A stretch of DNA of 64,000 nucleotides from NCBI RefSeq assembly GCF_000715075.1, contig NC_134096.1:67089026-67153025 (forward strand), in the 5' to 3' direction. The DNA is from Nicotiana tabacum. Its lineage: Eukaryota > Streptophyta > Magnoliopsida > Solanales > Solanaceae. Below the pieces are notes generated by a model that saw only the letters and a program-made list of their open reading frames with translations, did not search any database and was not told where the DNA came from. Below, one piece after another: positions 33,601 to 46,932 of the stretch. Positions within the stretch are counted from its first letter, which is position 1; each line of letters opens with the position of its first letter. The position numbers and the translations under genes are program-made.

Positions 33601-34740
33601 ATGCATATCTAGACTTTGTGAGAGATGTCAATGCTGATACTCCTATCGTTGAGTCTGTTCTAGTAGTGAGAGATTTCACAAATGTGTTCCTAGTAGACCT
33701 TTCAAGCATGTCGCCCAATAGAGATATCAATTTTGGTATTGACTTATTACTGAGCACTCAACCTATTTTTATTCCACCATATCGTATGACACCAGTGGAG
33801 TTGAAGGAGTTTAAGGAACAACTACAGGAGTTGCTTGATAAAGATTTCATTCGGTGTAGTGTTTCATCTTGGGGTGCTCTGATTTTGTTTGTGAAGAAGA
33901 ACGATGGTACTATGCGGATGTGCATTTATTATAGGCAGTTGAACAAGTTTACAGTGAAGAACATGTATCCATTGCCACACATTGATGACTTATTTGACCA
34001 GCTTCAGGGTGCCAGAGTGTTCTCGAAGATTGATTTGCGGTCAGGGTATCATCAGCTGAAGATTCGGGATTCGGATATTCTGAAGACTACCTTCAGTACT
34101 TGGTATGGTCACAATGAGTTTCAAGTGATGTTATTTGGGTTGACCAACACCCCAGCAACATTTATGCACCTGATGAACAATGTATTCCAGCTATGTCTTG
34201 ACTCCTTCATCATTGTGTTTATTGACGACATCTTGGTGTATTCCCAAAGTCAGGAGGATAATGAGCAACATTTGAGGATCATGCTCCAGACCTTGAAGGA
34301 GAAGAAGTTATATGCAAAATTCTCAAAGTTTGAATTCTAGCTTGATTTAGTGGCATTTTTGGGTCATGTGGTGTCTAGTGAGGGGATCAAGGTAGATCCG
34401 AAGAAGATTGAGGCAGTTTAGAGTTAGCCCAGACCGTATTCAGCTATGGAGATTCGGAGTTTCCTTGGGTTGGCTGGATATTATCGCTATTTCATAGAAG
34501 GGTTTTCATCCATTGATGCACCTTTGAGTAGATTGACTCAGAAGGGTGCTCCTTTCAAATGGTCTTAGGAGTGTGAGGTGAGCTTTCAAAAGCTCAAGAC
34601 TGTTTTGACTACAGCCTCAGTGTTGGTATTGCCTACGGACTCAGAAGGGTGCTCCTTTCAGATGGTCTTAGGAGTGTGAGGTGAGCTTTCAAAAGCTCAA
34701 GACTGTTTTGACTACAGCCTCAGTGTTGGTATTGCCTACG
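33582..34740 (+). pseudogene. Reverse transcriptase of element A
   Basis: 252 codons stay open to 34338: [67 protein letters not shown] and the catalytic FIDDILVYS near 34218-34240, all close to the gypsy consensus. After the stop at 34338 the thumb/connection part continues (GHVVSSEG, FLGLAGYYRYF) with more stops. RNase H is missing: right after a 103-base duplication (34535-34740) the sequence jumps to the integrase N-terminus. Confidence 0.92.
34535..34740. repeat. 103-bp direct duplication at the RT/RNase H border
   Basis: 34535-34637 and 34638-34740 are nearly identical, starting GACTCAGAAGGGTGC. Normal elements have one copy. The second copy abuts the deletion that removed RNase H. Confidence 0.92.
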
Positions 34741-36060
34741 GATTCTATTGGAGATGACGGGGTGTTTCGAATACAGTACCAGATATATGTTCCCAATGTG
34801 GATGGGTTGCATGAGTTGATTCTTGAGGAGGCCCACAACTCGTGGTATTCTATTCATCCTGGTGCCGCTAAGATGTATCAAGATTATTGGCAGCATTATT
34901 AGTGGACAAGAATAAATAAAGATATAGTAGAGTTTGTGGCTCGGTGCCTGAACTGTCAGCAGTTGAAGTATGAGCATTAGAGGCCTGGCGATTTGCTTTA
35001 GAGACTTGAGATTCCCGAGTGAAAATGGGAGAGTGTTATTATAGACTTCGTTGTTGGGCTCCCATGGACTTTGAAGAAATATGATGCCGTATGAGTGATT
35101 TGTATAGGTTGACCAAGTTGGCTCATTTTATTCCGGTGGTGACCACCTGTTCTTCAGAGTAGCTGGCTCAGATCTATATCCAGGAGATTTCCCATCTTCA
35201 TGGCATGCCGGTGTCCATTATCTTTGATCGAGACACACAGTTCACATCGTATTTCTGCAAAGTTGTGCAGTATTAGCTAGGCACACGGTTTGAGTTGAGT
35301 ACATCATTCCACCCTGATAGACGGAAAGTCCGAGCACAACATTTAGATATTAGAGGATATGCTTCGTGAATGCATTATGGATTTCGGGGGTTCTTAGGAT
35401 CGATTCTTCTTTCTTGAAAAGTTTTCCAATAACAACTACTAATCGAGTATTCAGGTGGCTCCTTATGAGGCCTTGTATAGGAGGCAGTGTCGTCCCTAGT
35501 TGGTTGTTTAGAGCCGGGAGAGGCTAGGCTAATCGGCACAGATTTGGTTCGGGATGCCTTGGAAAAAGTCAAGCTGATTCAGAATCGACTTCGTATAGCA
35601 CAGTCTAAAAAGAAGAGTTACACTGATCGGAAGGCTTGTGATGTGGCATTTATGTCGGGAGAGCGGGTTTTGCTTCATGTATCACCCATGAAGGGTGTGA
35701 TGTGTTTCGGGAAGAAAGACAAGTTGAGCCCTAGGTATATCGGTCCTTTTAAGAGTCTTGAGAGAGTTGGTGAGGTGGCCTACAAACTTGCATTACCACC
35801 CAGTTTATCGGCAGTTTACCCGGTATTCCACATTTCCATGCTCTAGAAGTATTATGGTGATTCGTCCCATGTATTAGATTTCATCTCAGTCCAATTGGAC
35901 AATGATTTGACTTATGTTAAGGAGTCAGTATCCATCTTGGACAAGCATGTCCAAAAGTTGAGGTCAAAGTTCAGTGAAGGTTCAATGGAGGGTTCATTCG
36001 GTCGAGGAGGCAACCTAGGAGACCGAGCATGACATGCGGAGACATTATCCTTACCTTTTC
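34741..36060 (+). pseudogene. Integrase of element A, degraded
   Basis: N-terminal zinc region (VPNVDGLHELIL, HPGAAKMYQD, then CLNCQQLKYEH), a catalytic core with many stops (34900-35420; FVVGLPW still readable), and an open C-terminal frame 35487-35846 with GEARLIGTDLV, KSYTDRK, HVSPMKGVM and LSPRYIGPF (GPY/F-like). After the stop a short tail resembles the region where chromoviruses carry a chromodomain, but no clear chromodomain is left. Integrase would insert the cDNA and make the 5-bp duplication. Confidence 0.87.
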
Positions 36061-36107
36061 ATCACTTCAGGTATGTCTCTATGCACGTTTGAGGATGGAT
36101 GTTTGTT

Positions 36108-36121
36108 TTAAGAAGGGATAA
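36108..36121 (+). other. Polypurine tract of element A
   Basis: TTAAGAAGGGATAA lies directly before TGTAACGACC. It is a weaker tract than in B and C (two pyrimidine interruptions), but in the right place. Confidence 0.75.
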
Positions 36122-38118
36122 TGTAACGACCCGAAATGTCATTTTGTGTTTTTGTGCCTCGTTTCCCCTTTTGATGATTCACACATGTGTAATTTTTATT
36201 TTATGACTGTCGGGGTTGATTGGTTTTGTTCCCGAAAGTTTTCGGGTTTAGTTAGACTCTTTAGTTTTTGGCTTAGAAGTTTAAGTTAGAAATATTGATC
36301 AAACTTTGACTTTTGTGAAAATGATCTCAGAACGGTATTTTGATGGCTCCAATAGCTTCATATTGTGATTTTGGACTTGGGCTTATATCCTGAATCAAAT
36401 TCGGAGGTCCGTAGGTTGATTTGTATTATTTTGCTAAAAATTAGCAATTTGAGGTTTAGAAGTTTGACCGTAGGTTGACTTTTGGCTATCGGGTTTGAAA
36501 TTTGGTTTTGGGACTTGGAATTGGTCCATTATGCTATTTAGAACATGTCTCCAAAATTTGGTTTCATTTGAAGCTGATTTGATAGTATTCGGCCCCTTGG
36601 TTGCAATTCTAGAGATTTTGAACTTGAAAATTCATGCGTTTTGGTGTTCAATTCGTAGTTCTAGATGTTATTTTTGTGTTTCTATCACGCGAGCGAGTTC
36701 GCATGATATTTTTAGACTTGTGTGGATGGTTGGTTTGGATCCCCAAGGATCGGATGAGTTTCGTACGATCCACAAAATGACGTTGTACTGAAAATAGGTT
36801 GCTGATGTGTTGGTGCTACAGTTATCACAATTGCAAGCACCAGGTTCGCATTTGCGAAGTTAGTCATAGTTGGGTAGTTTCGCAATTGAGATAGATATTA
36901 TCGCAATTGCAATAGGGATAGGGTTCGCAATTGCGAACCCATGGTTGTATTTGTGATGTCCCCTTGGGCTGTAAGTGGCCGCAACTGTGAGCCTTTCTTC
37001 GCAATTGCAAGGATTTGCAATTCCGAACCCAGTGTCGCAAATGCGATGCCTACAATTGAACATAAGGGTTGGAAGTCGAGATTTAGTCTCATTTCTCATA
37101 TGTTAGAACCCTAGCCTCGGTAGGATGCGATTTGGAGAAGGGATTTTCATCTACTAATATTGGGTAAGTGATTTTAATCAATTTTCAACTATATTTAATG
37201 ATTATATCTTAGATTTAACATCAAATTTATGAGAATCAAATGGGGAAAACTAGGGATTTTGTCAAAGTTTTGAAAAATGAATATTTGAGTATTGGATTTG
37301 AGTTTTGAGAGTCGATTTGGACTCGGATTTGAAAACAAAACACATACATGGACTCGTGGGGTTATGGGTAGTCGGAATCTACCCTTGGATCCGGGTTTTG
37401 ACCGGGCGAGCTCGAGGTTGACTTTCTTTGACGTTTTGGAAAAAGTATAAATCATAGCTTTATCTATAGTAATTGTTTTCCCCTACATTGTTTGATGATA
37501 TTAAGTCAATTTTTGTTAGATTTGGACTATGTGGAGGTGAATTTTAGGGGGAAAACTATATTCGAGGGTTGATTTGACCTAGTTGAGGTACGTATCTTGC
37601 CTAACTTTGCGTGGGGGAACTACCCCTTAGGATTTGGATTGATTGTATTATTGTGTTTTGTGGAAGACGTGTACATGAGATGACGAGTGTGTACATGGGC
37701 TATATGTGGTATATGACCGATTTAGGATGCTTAGACTCTTTTCATGCTTTTAATTGAATTGTCATAACATGTTATATCTTTCACTGCTAATCTACTCTTA
37801 TATGTGTTAATCTAGTCTTACATGTTTTATTTGAAGTTGCTACCACTTATTATACCTCCTACTTGTTATACTTGCTCTCCTATGCTTATATAGAATTTGT
37901 TACATTCCTTGTTGTCTTGTTACCTCTTTAAATTGTTGAATTACTTTTAGTTGAAGTTGTTATTTTGTGGAGAATCTTCTTGTTGAGTTATTGGGTTAAA
38001 GTTGCCAAAGTCATCATCACATTGAGTTGAAGTTGTTAATTGTTGAGATATCTTTTCTTGTTGATCAATTTCTACTCATTTTGTTATTGTTATGATTCTT
38101 GTACACATTATTGTTGAG
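36122..38118 (+). repeat. 3' LTR of element A, left part
   Basis: Starts TGTAACGACCC and aligns with the 5' LTR from 23765. It includes the word cluster (36830-37050) and a segment missing from the 5' copy (from about 37400). It is cut at 38118 by element C after TTGAG and continues at 47787. Confidence 0.9.
36830..37050. repeat. Palindromic word cluster in 3' LTR A
   Basis: TCGCAATTGCAA, TTCGCATTTGCGAAG, TCGCAATTGCGAACC and similar words, 700-930 bases from the LTR start, aligned with 24424-24680. Many CpG sites have become TG or CA. Confidence 0.85.
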
Positions 38119-39650
38119 TGTAACGACCCGACCTGTCCTTTTGAATTTTAGTGTTTCATTCGGTAGTTTGAGTAGTTTCATATTATGTATTATGACTTGC
38201 GTGTATGGTTGGTTTCAGCTTTTGAGCGGTTCGGGATTGATTTGAAAGATTGATTCTCGTTTTAGAAGCTTTAAGTTGGAAGAGTTGACCAATATTTGAC
38301 GTTTGGATAAACAGACTCGGAATTGAATTCTAATTATTTTAATAGGTTTGTGTGATGGTTTTGGACATGTCCACAAATTTTGGTTAAATTCCAATAAGTT
38401 TTGGATAAGTTTGGGTTGTATGGTGATTATTTTCGGTTTCGACATCGATTTGAGCATAAAGGTTACCAAGTTGAGCAAACAGCCTTTGATTCGTATTTTG
38501 ACTAAACCATTATATCTGTATCGTAATTTTGGAACCATGGCAACTTGAATCATCAAGTTTTGACATCGTATGAAGAATTTATGGTCATTTTACTAAGAAT
38601 TGGGTTGCCAGATTTATTTCATATTAATTATGAAATTGCCACTGAATTCGTATTTAAACATCTACACTATTTCCAATTATTGAAACCAATATATCTCCTT
38701 CATTATAAGATCAAATGGAGTTATTCAAAAGCCTAACGTGACTGGAATTTCACAAAGAATTCATTGGAGGCATCAAAAGCGAGTTTCGGAATTATTTATT
38801 ACATGAAACGAGGCAGAACAACTGGGCAGAAGCATATAATATAGAAGGTTTGTTCATTTGGTCATATTTTGAGTTGGGGAGCTCGGATTTGAGCGATTTT
38901 GGAGTCGATGTTTCCCACATAGATTAGGGTAAGTGTTCTATACTTGGTTTTGGATATATTGCATGAATCCATCTTCATTTTTGGCATTTGATTGATAATT
39001 TCAAAGTGAAATATGGAGGGTTTTGTCTAAAATTTCATAAAGTGATTTTTTGAGTTTTGAATATCGATTCGGAGTCGGATTTAAGTGAAACTAATATGGT
39101 TGGAATCTTAATTGAATGGGTTGTAGGATTTTATGAGTTTTATCGGATTCCGAGATACGAGCCCGGGTTTGACATTTTAGTTGACTTTGTGATTCTGGTT
39201 AAAGATTCCACCTTTATCAATTGTGTTTATTTTCTTTGGAATTGTTTGATGTTCTTGAGTTGCTTTTGGCTAGTTTTGAGTCGTTCGGAGGTGGGTACGC
39301 ATGGGATGGCATTTCTAGAGTATTGTTTGGCTTTCTCGGTATTGGATTCGGCTTGTTCGAGGTAAGTAACACTTCTAAACTTGGTACTGAGGGTATTAAT
39401 CCCTGAACATATGTGTTATATGTTTGGTTTTGAGGTGATGCACATGGTAGGTGATGGGCGTGTGGGTGTGCACCATGTGAATTATGACTCGGTAGATTTT
39501 ATGGTACTGCGTAGTTACCTAATCTTGTTTCTATCCATAAAATTTCTACGTGCTAGAGTAATTGAGCTATGATCCATATTAGAAACCACGTTTGGGCTAT
39601 ATGCTTATTCTGTTGGGATCCAACTGAGATCATTTCTGCTATTCAATAAA
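38119..39650 (+). repeat. Left LTR block of element C (5' part only)
   Basis: Starts TGTAACGACCCG and aligns with 41862 to about 43390. The match fades near 39645, followed by about 20 unmatched bases and then internal sequence from about 39665 (GTGGATGACTCTCGAG), which also occurs at 46040. Small open frames here are not conserved with the sister copy and are not taken as genes. Confidence 0.82.
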
Positions 39651-41861
39651 AACTCCTCTCTCGATTTGAGCAAAGTGGATGACTCTCGAGAAGGTTCTAA
39701 TGGATTCAAGATTTATATGTAGCAATTGAGAAATTTTTTGATTTGTATATGGCTAGAATCTGAGATTTATATTGGATGGTGTCGAGACTTGTGGTATTTC
39801 TATATCATTATAGATTCTACATTTCAGTATCAGGAAGGTGAAGTAAACAACTTTATATTCATAAAAGGTCTCTTCAGAGTGGGTGTCTCGGTTGTGTTAC
39901 TTTTGGGGTGCTTAACAGGGAATACAACGACTTATGGGCCTTAGGGCGGTGTAGTTTTATGCTAAGATCTCTTGTGGTGAACTTTGGGTAAGGATCGTGG
40001 TGTCCTGGCGAGGAGAAGTGTCAACTTGAGGGTAATTTGGAAGGAACTCGGGGAAATAGGACAACTTGGTAGTTTGTTGAATCAACACGGTAATGGATAT
40101 GATTGGTTCTTTGGGTACGTATGATGTGGTGAGTCTCTACAGGTGTTTTGTGACAATACTCTTGGGTTTGGCGACCTGTATGGCTTGGTTGAGTTAGAGA
40201 GATTCAGTTTTGATGGGTTGGTTATGTGCACATGGTTTCGAAGAGTTCTCAATGGTTTCTACCATGGTTTGAGATGGATATTTCCTATCGGTGTGAGGAG
40301 CATGTTTTGTATTATTATTTTATCCTAGATGGGATCAAACGGAAGGTTTCTGACTGATCGGGTATGTATTCTGCTGGTGACTCAGAGTTGATTACGAGAT
40401 TCTCATGCTTTTCATATGATGGCATGATATATGTGATACGTCCTGTGGGATTAAGATTTGCATGTACAAGGTGACGGCTCAGTTTTGAAGGGAAGGTCAT
40501 GAATCTTGAACAATATGGACAGTTTCAGATGTTTAGATTAATGCTATTACTACTTGATATTGCTTGAGAAGGGTGTGTATTTCAGAAGGCGCATTGTGTT
40601 TTGACTTACAGATGCTTTATTGGTATTGCGGTACTCGCCTGGTTGATCGAGTGCTGATGTTCAGATTTTTCTATGTGGCATGGAAGAATTATAGAAGTAT
40701 TTCTCGTAAGAATGATTATGTATGAAGGATGTGTCAGTCACTTGAGTGTTGGAGATGGGATCAGATCTGGTGATTCTTTTATATTCTGGTGGTTTGGAGA
40801 TTAGGAGTCTCAGAGGCAGATTATTCCTTGGCTGCGGACTGTGAAGGTATGGCCAAAGTAAGATATCTAACAGTAGGTGTTATGGTTATGCCATTGAGGA
40901 CTTTTGGAAGGTTATTTATCTATCTGTGGATGACCGGAGTTGATTTGGGGGCCCATTGGTAGGCCAATGAGGATGTGTATTCTACATCGGGTCGGATTTG
41001 TTGACTCAGCACTATTATTATTTAGGGGTGTGTCATTCAGTTGGAGTTAAGCTTTTTTGCATTCTGATATGTTCTATGTGTTGCTCTTCTATGCTATAAT
41101 GAGTTGTGATTTGTTGGTTATACGCACACTAGATGCGTTTCTTCTTCAAGCGAGATGGTTATTAAGGTACTGATTGGCTGATTACGCCATGATTATAGGG
41201 TTGGACGGGTGTTTGGATGTGGTCACGCGTTGCAGTGGAGTATGTTGAGATATGATATTTTGTGTTAGATTCGTGTGTCTTGGTTCTACCCATGTGTGAT
41301 GAGTTTATAGCTTTGTGTTTGTGGTGGTACCTGTTGAGCTTGCGAGACAGATCTCTCATTTGATTCATTTGTTTCATGTTTGAGTACATTGGAAATGTTG
41401 CTTATTGGTGCACAGATTGCACAGGTTGTGGCTTTAGGTTGTATTGGTGGAGCATGTCCGTAGTATAGCTGTGTTTGATAAGATGAGGTCATTGGACCTA
41501 GAATGGGAAGCTACTATGGTCAAAAGTTATTGTTGTGAGCATCTGAGTTATGTGGTATATCATGTGATTACATCTTGGGTTATGGTTATGACTTGATACA
41601 GCTTGTTCAGACTTATACAATGTGTAGGTGCGAGATTCGGGTGTTGCAAGGAATTCTGGATGTTGGAAATTGGGTTTTAACGTTTATGGACTAAGGTTGA
41701 AGTAAGGATCCTTTGTTAGGTGGTGTTGTCGAACTTATATGGATTGGGGTGATGTGGGATCACCCATGGTTATGTGTATGGTGAGGGTATATAATGATTT
41801 GATGGCTTTGGAACGACTCTTGTCACGTTCGAGGACGAACGTATGTTTAAGTGGGGGAGAA
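39651..41861 (+). mobile_element. Internal 3' region of element C, no recognised coding domain
   Basis: About 2.2 kb ending in the polypurine tract AAGTGGGGGAGA (41849-41860). 39665-40650 is repeated in the right internal block at 46040-46932. From about 40060 on it aligns by eye with element B 2190-4362. No gag, RT or integrase motif was found in six frames. Confidence 0.72.
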
Positions 41862-44687
41862 TGTAACGACCCGATCGGTCGTTTTGAGCTTTAACGTTCC
41901 ATTCGGTGGTTTAAGACTTTGAACAACTTCATATTATGTATTATGACTTGTTGTATGGTTGGTTTCGGTTTTTGAGCAGTTCGGGATTGATTTGGATGAA
42001 TGATTCTTGTTTTAGAATCTTTAAGTTGGAAGAGTTCACCAATGTTTGACTTTTGGGTAAACGGACTGGAAATCAGGTTTTAATTATTCTAATAGGTTTG
42101 TATGATAATTTTGGACATGTCCAAAAAATTTAGTTAAATTCCGATGAGTTTTGGATAAGTTTGGGTTGTATGGTGATTGTTTTCGGTTTCGACGTCGATT
42201 TGAGCATAAAGGTTACCATTTGAGCTAACGGTCTTTGATTCGTTTTTCGACTAAACCATTATATTTCTATCATAATTTTGGAACCATACCAACTAGAATC
42301 ATCAGGTTTTGACATCGTATGAGGAATTTATGGTGACTTTACTAAGAATTGCGTTGCCAGATTTGTTTTCAGATTAATTATGAAATTGCCACTATATTCG
42401 TATATAAAAATCTACACTATTTCCAAATATTGAAACTAACATATCTCCTTCATTATAAGGTTAAATGGAGTGATTCAAAAGCCTAACTTGATTGAAAGTT
42501 TACGAGGAATCCATTAGAAGCATTAAAAATGAGTTTCAGAATGGTTCATCACATGAAACAAGGTAGAACAGTTGGGCAGAAGCATATAATATCGAGGGTT
42601 TGTTCATTTGGTCATATTTAGAGTTGGGGACCTCGGATATGAGCGATTTTTGAGGAGATTTTCACCGCATGGATTGGGGTAAGTGTTCTATACTCTATTT
42701 TGGTTATATTTCATGAATCCATATTCATTTTTGGCATTTGATTGATGATTTCAAAGTGAAATTTGGGGGGTTTTGTCTAAAATTTCAGAAAGTGAATTTT
42801 TGAGTTTTGAACATTGATTCATAGTCGGATTTGAGTGAAACTAGTATGGTTTGACTCTTAATTGAATGGTTTGTTAGATTTTGTGAGTTTCATCGGATTC
42901 CGAGGTGCAGGCCCAGGTTTGTCTTTTTGGTTGAATTTGGGCTTTTGATTAAAGATTCCACCTTTATCAATTGGGTTTGTTTCCTTTGGCATTATTTGAT
43001 GTTCTAGAGTTGCTTTTGGCTAGTTTCGAGTCGTTCGTAGGTCGATACATCTGGTATGGCATTTCTAGAATATTGTTTGGCTTGTTCGGTATTGGATTTA
43101 GCTTGTTCGAGGTAACTAATACTTCTAAACTTGGTGCTGAGGGTATGAATCCCCGAACATACGTGTTATGTGTTTGGTGTTGAGGTGACACACATGATAG
43201 GTGACGGGCATGCACCGTGTGAATTATGACTCGGTGGATTCTGTGGTACTGTGTAGTTACCAAATCTTGTTTCTACCCATGAAATTTCTACGTGCTAGAG
43301 TAATTGAGTTGTGATCCATGTTAGAAACCATGTTTAGGCTATATGCTTATTCTATTGGGACTCACTAAGGTCATTTTTGTTGTTGAGTTATTTGCTTAAA
43401 TTGCGATTTCATACTCAGTCATATTCATTCATTTACATATCATATCTCAGTCTCTGTTATCATTTATTGTTACATCATGTATCATTATTTGAGATTGATA
43501 TGAGATTTGTGAGCCCGAGAGACTAGAGAGATTGATGATTGAGTTGAGGATGAGGGCATGATTGTGACTGATATTTATTGGATTGGGCTGCATGCCGTAG
43601 CAGGCTTTATTGATTCATGATAGGATTAGGCTGCAAGCCGTAACTGGTTTTATTGATTCATGATGGGATCGGAATGCACGCCACAAGAGGCCATGTTGGC
43701 TTACATTAGCGCTTGGGCATGATCCGCCCCTCCGAAGTCTGACATACCAGCAGTGAGTGCATGTACCGAGTGCCGAATGATTGAGTACACTGAGTGATCG
43801 AGTGTACCGAGTGATTGAGTGTGAGACAGTGAGATTGAGTACTATAAGAGTGTGAGTACATGAGTTATCACTGTGATGGATTACATTTGACATGCATACT
43901 TGGCATGTAGGCATAGAGATGAATTTCCTCATGCTACATCGTTTTGTGACATTTATTACTTCACATGCACATTGACATATAGGCATAGAGATGTATTTTC
44001 CTCATGCTATCTGAGAATGAAATATCTTATCTGTTGTTGAAAGTTTTGGGGGAAATCATAGTGTTTCGATTTACTCTTATTTTGGTGATTTCAGTTAAAG
44101 ATTTGGGTTTTATTGTTATACCTGAAAAGCATGCCTATTTTTCGTAGTTGTGAACGAGTTGAGCATCATATCTTTGAGTTATTGCTTGTACTGCTTTTAT
44201 CATATTATTACGAGTTGTTCTTGGCTATTGGTGTTGAACTCTAACTATTATCTAAGCTTGTCACTACTTTCAACATAAGGTTAGGTTTGTTATTTATTGA
44301 GTACATGGGGTCGGTTGTACTCATACTACACTTTTGTACCTTGCGTGCGGATTTTGGAGCTGATGTTGCTGTGTATGGAGGGAGCTGGCATTGAAGATGT
44401 AGTTGCGCTCCTGCTATAGCTGCCTCTTGTTCTTGGTAGCTTTAGATTTATAATTCTGTTTACGTACATCTCGAACATATGATGTATTTATTTCATATCA
44501 ACTTTGTAAAATTCTATGTCTTAGAAGCTCATGATTTGTACTACCAGTGCTTGGGGAGTTGTATAAAATTCAATTATTTCATTTTTGACTCTTATCATTA
44601 TCATTATATTGTGGTGTATTGTTAATTGGCTTACCTAGCAGGTTGGGTTAGGTGCCATCACGATTAGTTAGAGTTTGGGTCGTGACC
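41862..44687 (+). repeat. Complete middle LTR of element C (2826 bp)
   Basis: TGTAACGACCCGATCGG start after a polypurine tract; GGGTCGTGACC end (last A changed to C) before a PBS-like site. Contains a short minisatellite (43560-43700). I do not see the GC-rich word cluster found in LTRs A, B, D, E and X. Confidence 0.88.
43560..43700. repeat. Short minisatellite in LTR C
   Basis: Three units of about 50 bases built on TTGATTCATGATGGGATCGG plus TGCACGCC(A/G)CAA, with starts near 43566, 43610 and 43662. The core matches the repeats of element E in reverse complement. Confidence 0.82.
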
Positions 44688-46932
44688 AGTTGATATTAGA
44701 GCTCTAGGTTCATAGGTTCTACGAGTTATGACCAAATGTCTAGTAGAGTTTACGGATCAGTATGATGACGTCCACACCTATCTTCGAGAGGCTACAGGGC
44801 ATTTAGGATCAACTTCCCATCTTTGTTTCCTTATCATGCGGAATTGATTTAGCTTGAAAAGTATCTCTTTGAATTTCCTTCCATTAACTTGTATGTTATG
44901 TGAGCACTCGGTATCAGCTATGCAATAACGGTTTGTGGATTCCATGGATGAGGTACAAGATGTGTTTTTTGTGTTTTGGTGATGGGCACATTTGGAATAC
45001 TTGAGGCCCCGTTTGGACCACAACTTAAGCTCAATAGTTTCAGTTGTGTGAGCATGTACTTTTGGACTTCTATGTCCAGTGGTGTCCCTATGAGTGGGAC
45101 TGGTGGCTCGCTGAGTGGTTGGATGGCTTTATGATGAGTAGGATGTGACTGCGGGATGTGTTCAGATGGTTTAAATATGGCGGGAAGAGTTTGCTTGAGA
45201 TGTGAAAAGGACTATTGGATGCTCGATTTATGTGTATGTGTCATACAATCTTTAGTTATGATGGTTTTTGAGAGATTCTTTCGTGCTATTTCACTTGTGG
45301 AACGAAGTAGATTTTCATGTCTTGTTGATGAGTTCAGAATTAGGAAGATTAAATGATTGCATAGTAGTTGTGGCTGTGAAAGGGTATAGAGAGATGTCAG
45401 TTTGAGGCTAAGCGGCTGGGTTATCACCTGCGGGGTAATCTACGGATGTGTGATCCTTATGATGTTATATGGAGGGTTTCTTTTCTACCAGAGGGTATAG
45501 GTATTGCGATTTAAGTTTGGATTGGTTGAGAAAGTTGACCTGACCATCACGAGGATGAATGCGAGCTTAAAAGATGATTTGATGTATTATATGGTTTGTG
45601 TTACATGAGCTTATGAAGGATTTAGTTGAATCTCACTGCGATATTATGGCAGTATTAGAGTATGGGCATTGTGAGTTATCGAAAGTTTTAATCAATGGAA
45701 TTTAACCAAGTAGGGGAGTCTGCTATCGATGATTTGATTGCATGGTTACGTGTTGTATTGGTTTCGGTCTGAGGCATACTTGTGGATCGGTTATGACTTA
45801 CAAAGGCTGGTTTTGTAGATGACTTAAGCAAGGAAACTTTTGGATGCATGGTGTATTACACTTTATGGGTATATGGGAATCATGAAATGATTGAGTTGTT
45901 ATTCATGAAAGATGTAGTGCGTATGGAGTACGAATTTGCTCAGTTGCGTTAAGGCAGGGGTTACTTCTTTGGGTGTTGTCGTGCTAATGGGGCACAGGTC
46001 GTTCCGCCCATTTGGGCGGTGAAATTGAGATTTGATCAGAGTGGATGACTCTCGAGAAGGTTCTAATGGATTCAAGATTTATATGTAGCAATTAAGAATT
46101 TTTTGGATTTGTATATGGCTAGAATATGAGATTTACATTGGATGGTATCGAGACTTGCGGTATTTCTATATCATTATAGATTCTACATTTTAGTATCATG
46201 AATGTGAAGGAAACGAATTTATATTCACTTAAGGTCTCTTCGGAGTGGGTGTCTCGGTTGTGGTACCTTTGGGGTGCTTAACAGGGAATACAACGACTTA
46301 TGGGCCTTAGGGCGGTGTAGTTTTATGCTAGGATCTCTTGTGGTGAACTTTGTGTAAGGATCGTGGTGTCCTGTAAAGGAGAAGTTCCAACTTGAGGATA
46401 ATTGAGAAGGAACTCGGGGAAATAGGGTAGCTTGGTAGTAGGTTGGATAACACGGTAATGGATATGATCGGTTATGATATGGTTGAGTTAGAGAGATTCA
46501 GTTCTGATGGCTTGGTTATGTGCAAATGGATTTCGAAGAGTTCTGGATGGTTTCTTCCACGCTTTGAGATGGATATTTCCTACCGGTGTGAGGAGCATGT
46601 TATGTATTCTGATTTTCTCCTGGATGGGATCAAATGGAAGGTTTATGACATATTGGGTATGTATTCTGCTGGTGACTCAGATTTGATTATGAGATTCTCG
46701 TGTTTTTCATATGATGGCATGATAGATGCGATGCGTCCTGTGGGATTGAGATTTGCATGTACAAGCTGACAGTTCAGTTTTGGAAGGAAGGTCGTGAATC
46801 TTGAACAATATGTACAGTTTCAGATGTTTAGATGAATGCTATTACTACTTGGTATTTCCTGAGAAGGGTGTGCATTTCAGAAGGCGCATTGTGTTATGAC
46901 TTAGGGATGCTTTATTGGTATTGCGGTACTCA
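44688..46932 (+). mobile_element. Internal 5' region of element C with a knuckle relic
   Basis: PBS and leader, then no gag start I can recognise. At 44963-45004 one frame reads CFLCFGDGHIWNT then a stop codon in place of the last cysteine: a C-x2-C-x4-H-x4-[C] zinc-knuckle spacing with TGA for TGC/TGT. No capsid-like core or protease surrounds it. 46040-46932 repeats 39665-40650. The block then jumps to LTR sequence at about 46933. Confidence 0.6.
44691..44702 (+). other. Degenerate primer binding site of element C
   Basis: TGATATTAGAGC, two changes from TGGTATCAGAGC, three bases after the LTR end and followed by the shared leader (TCTAGGTTCATAGG, then ATCTTCGAGAGGC near 44780). Confidence 0.82.

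Noticed and set aside
39057..39365. 102-codon frame in LTR C
   Set aside because: The aligned part of the middle LTR (42790-43100) is not open in the same frame; non-coding LTR sequence.
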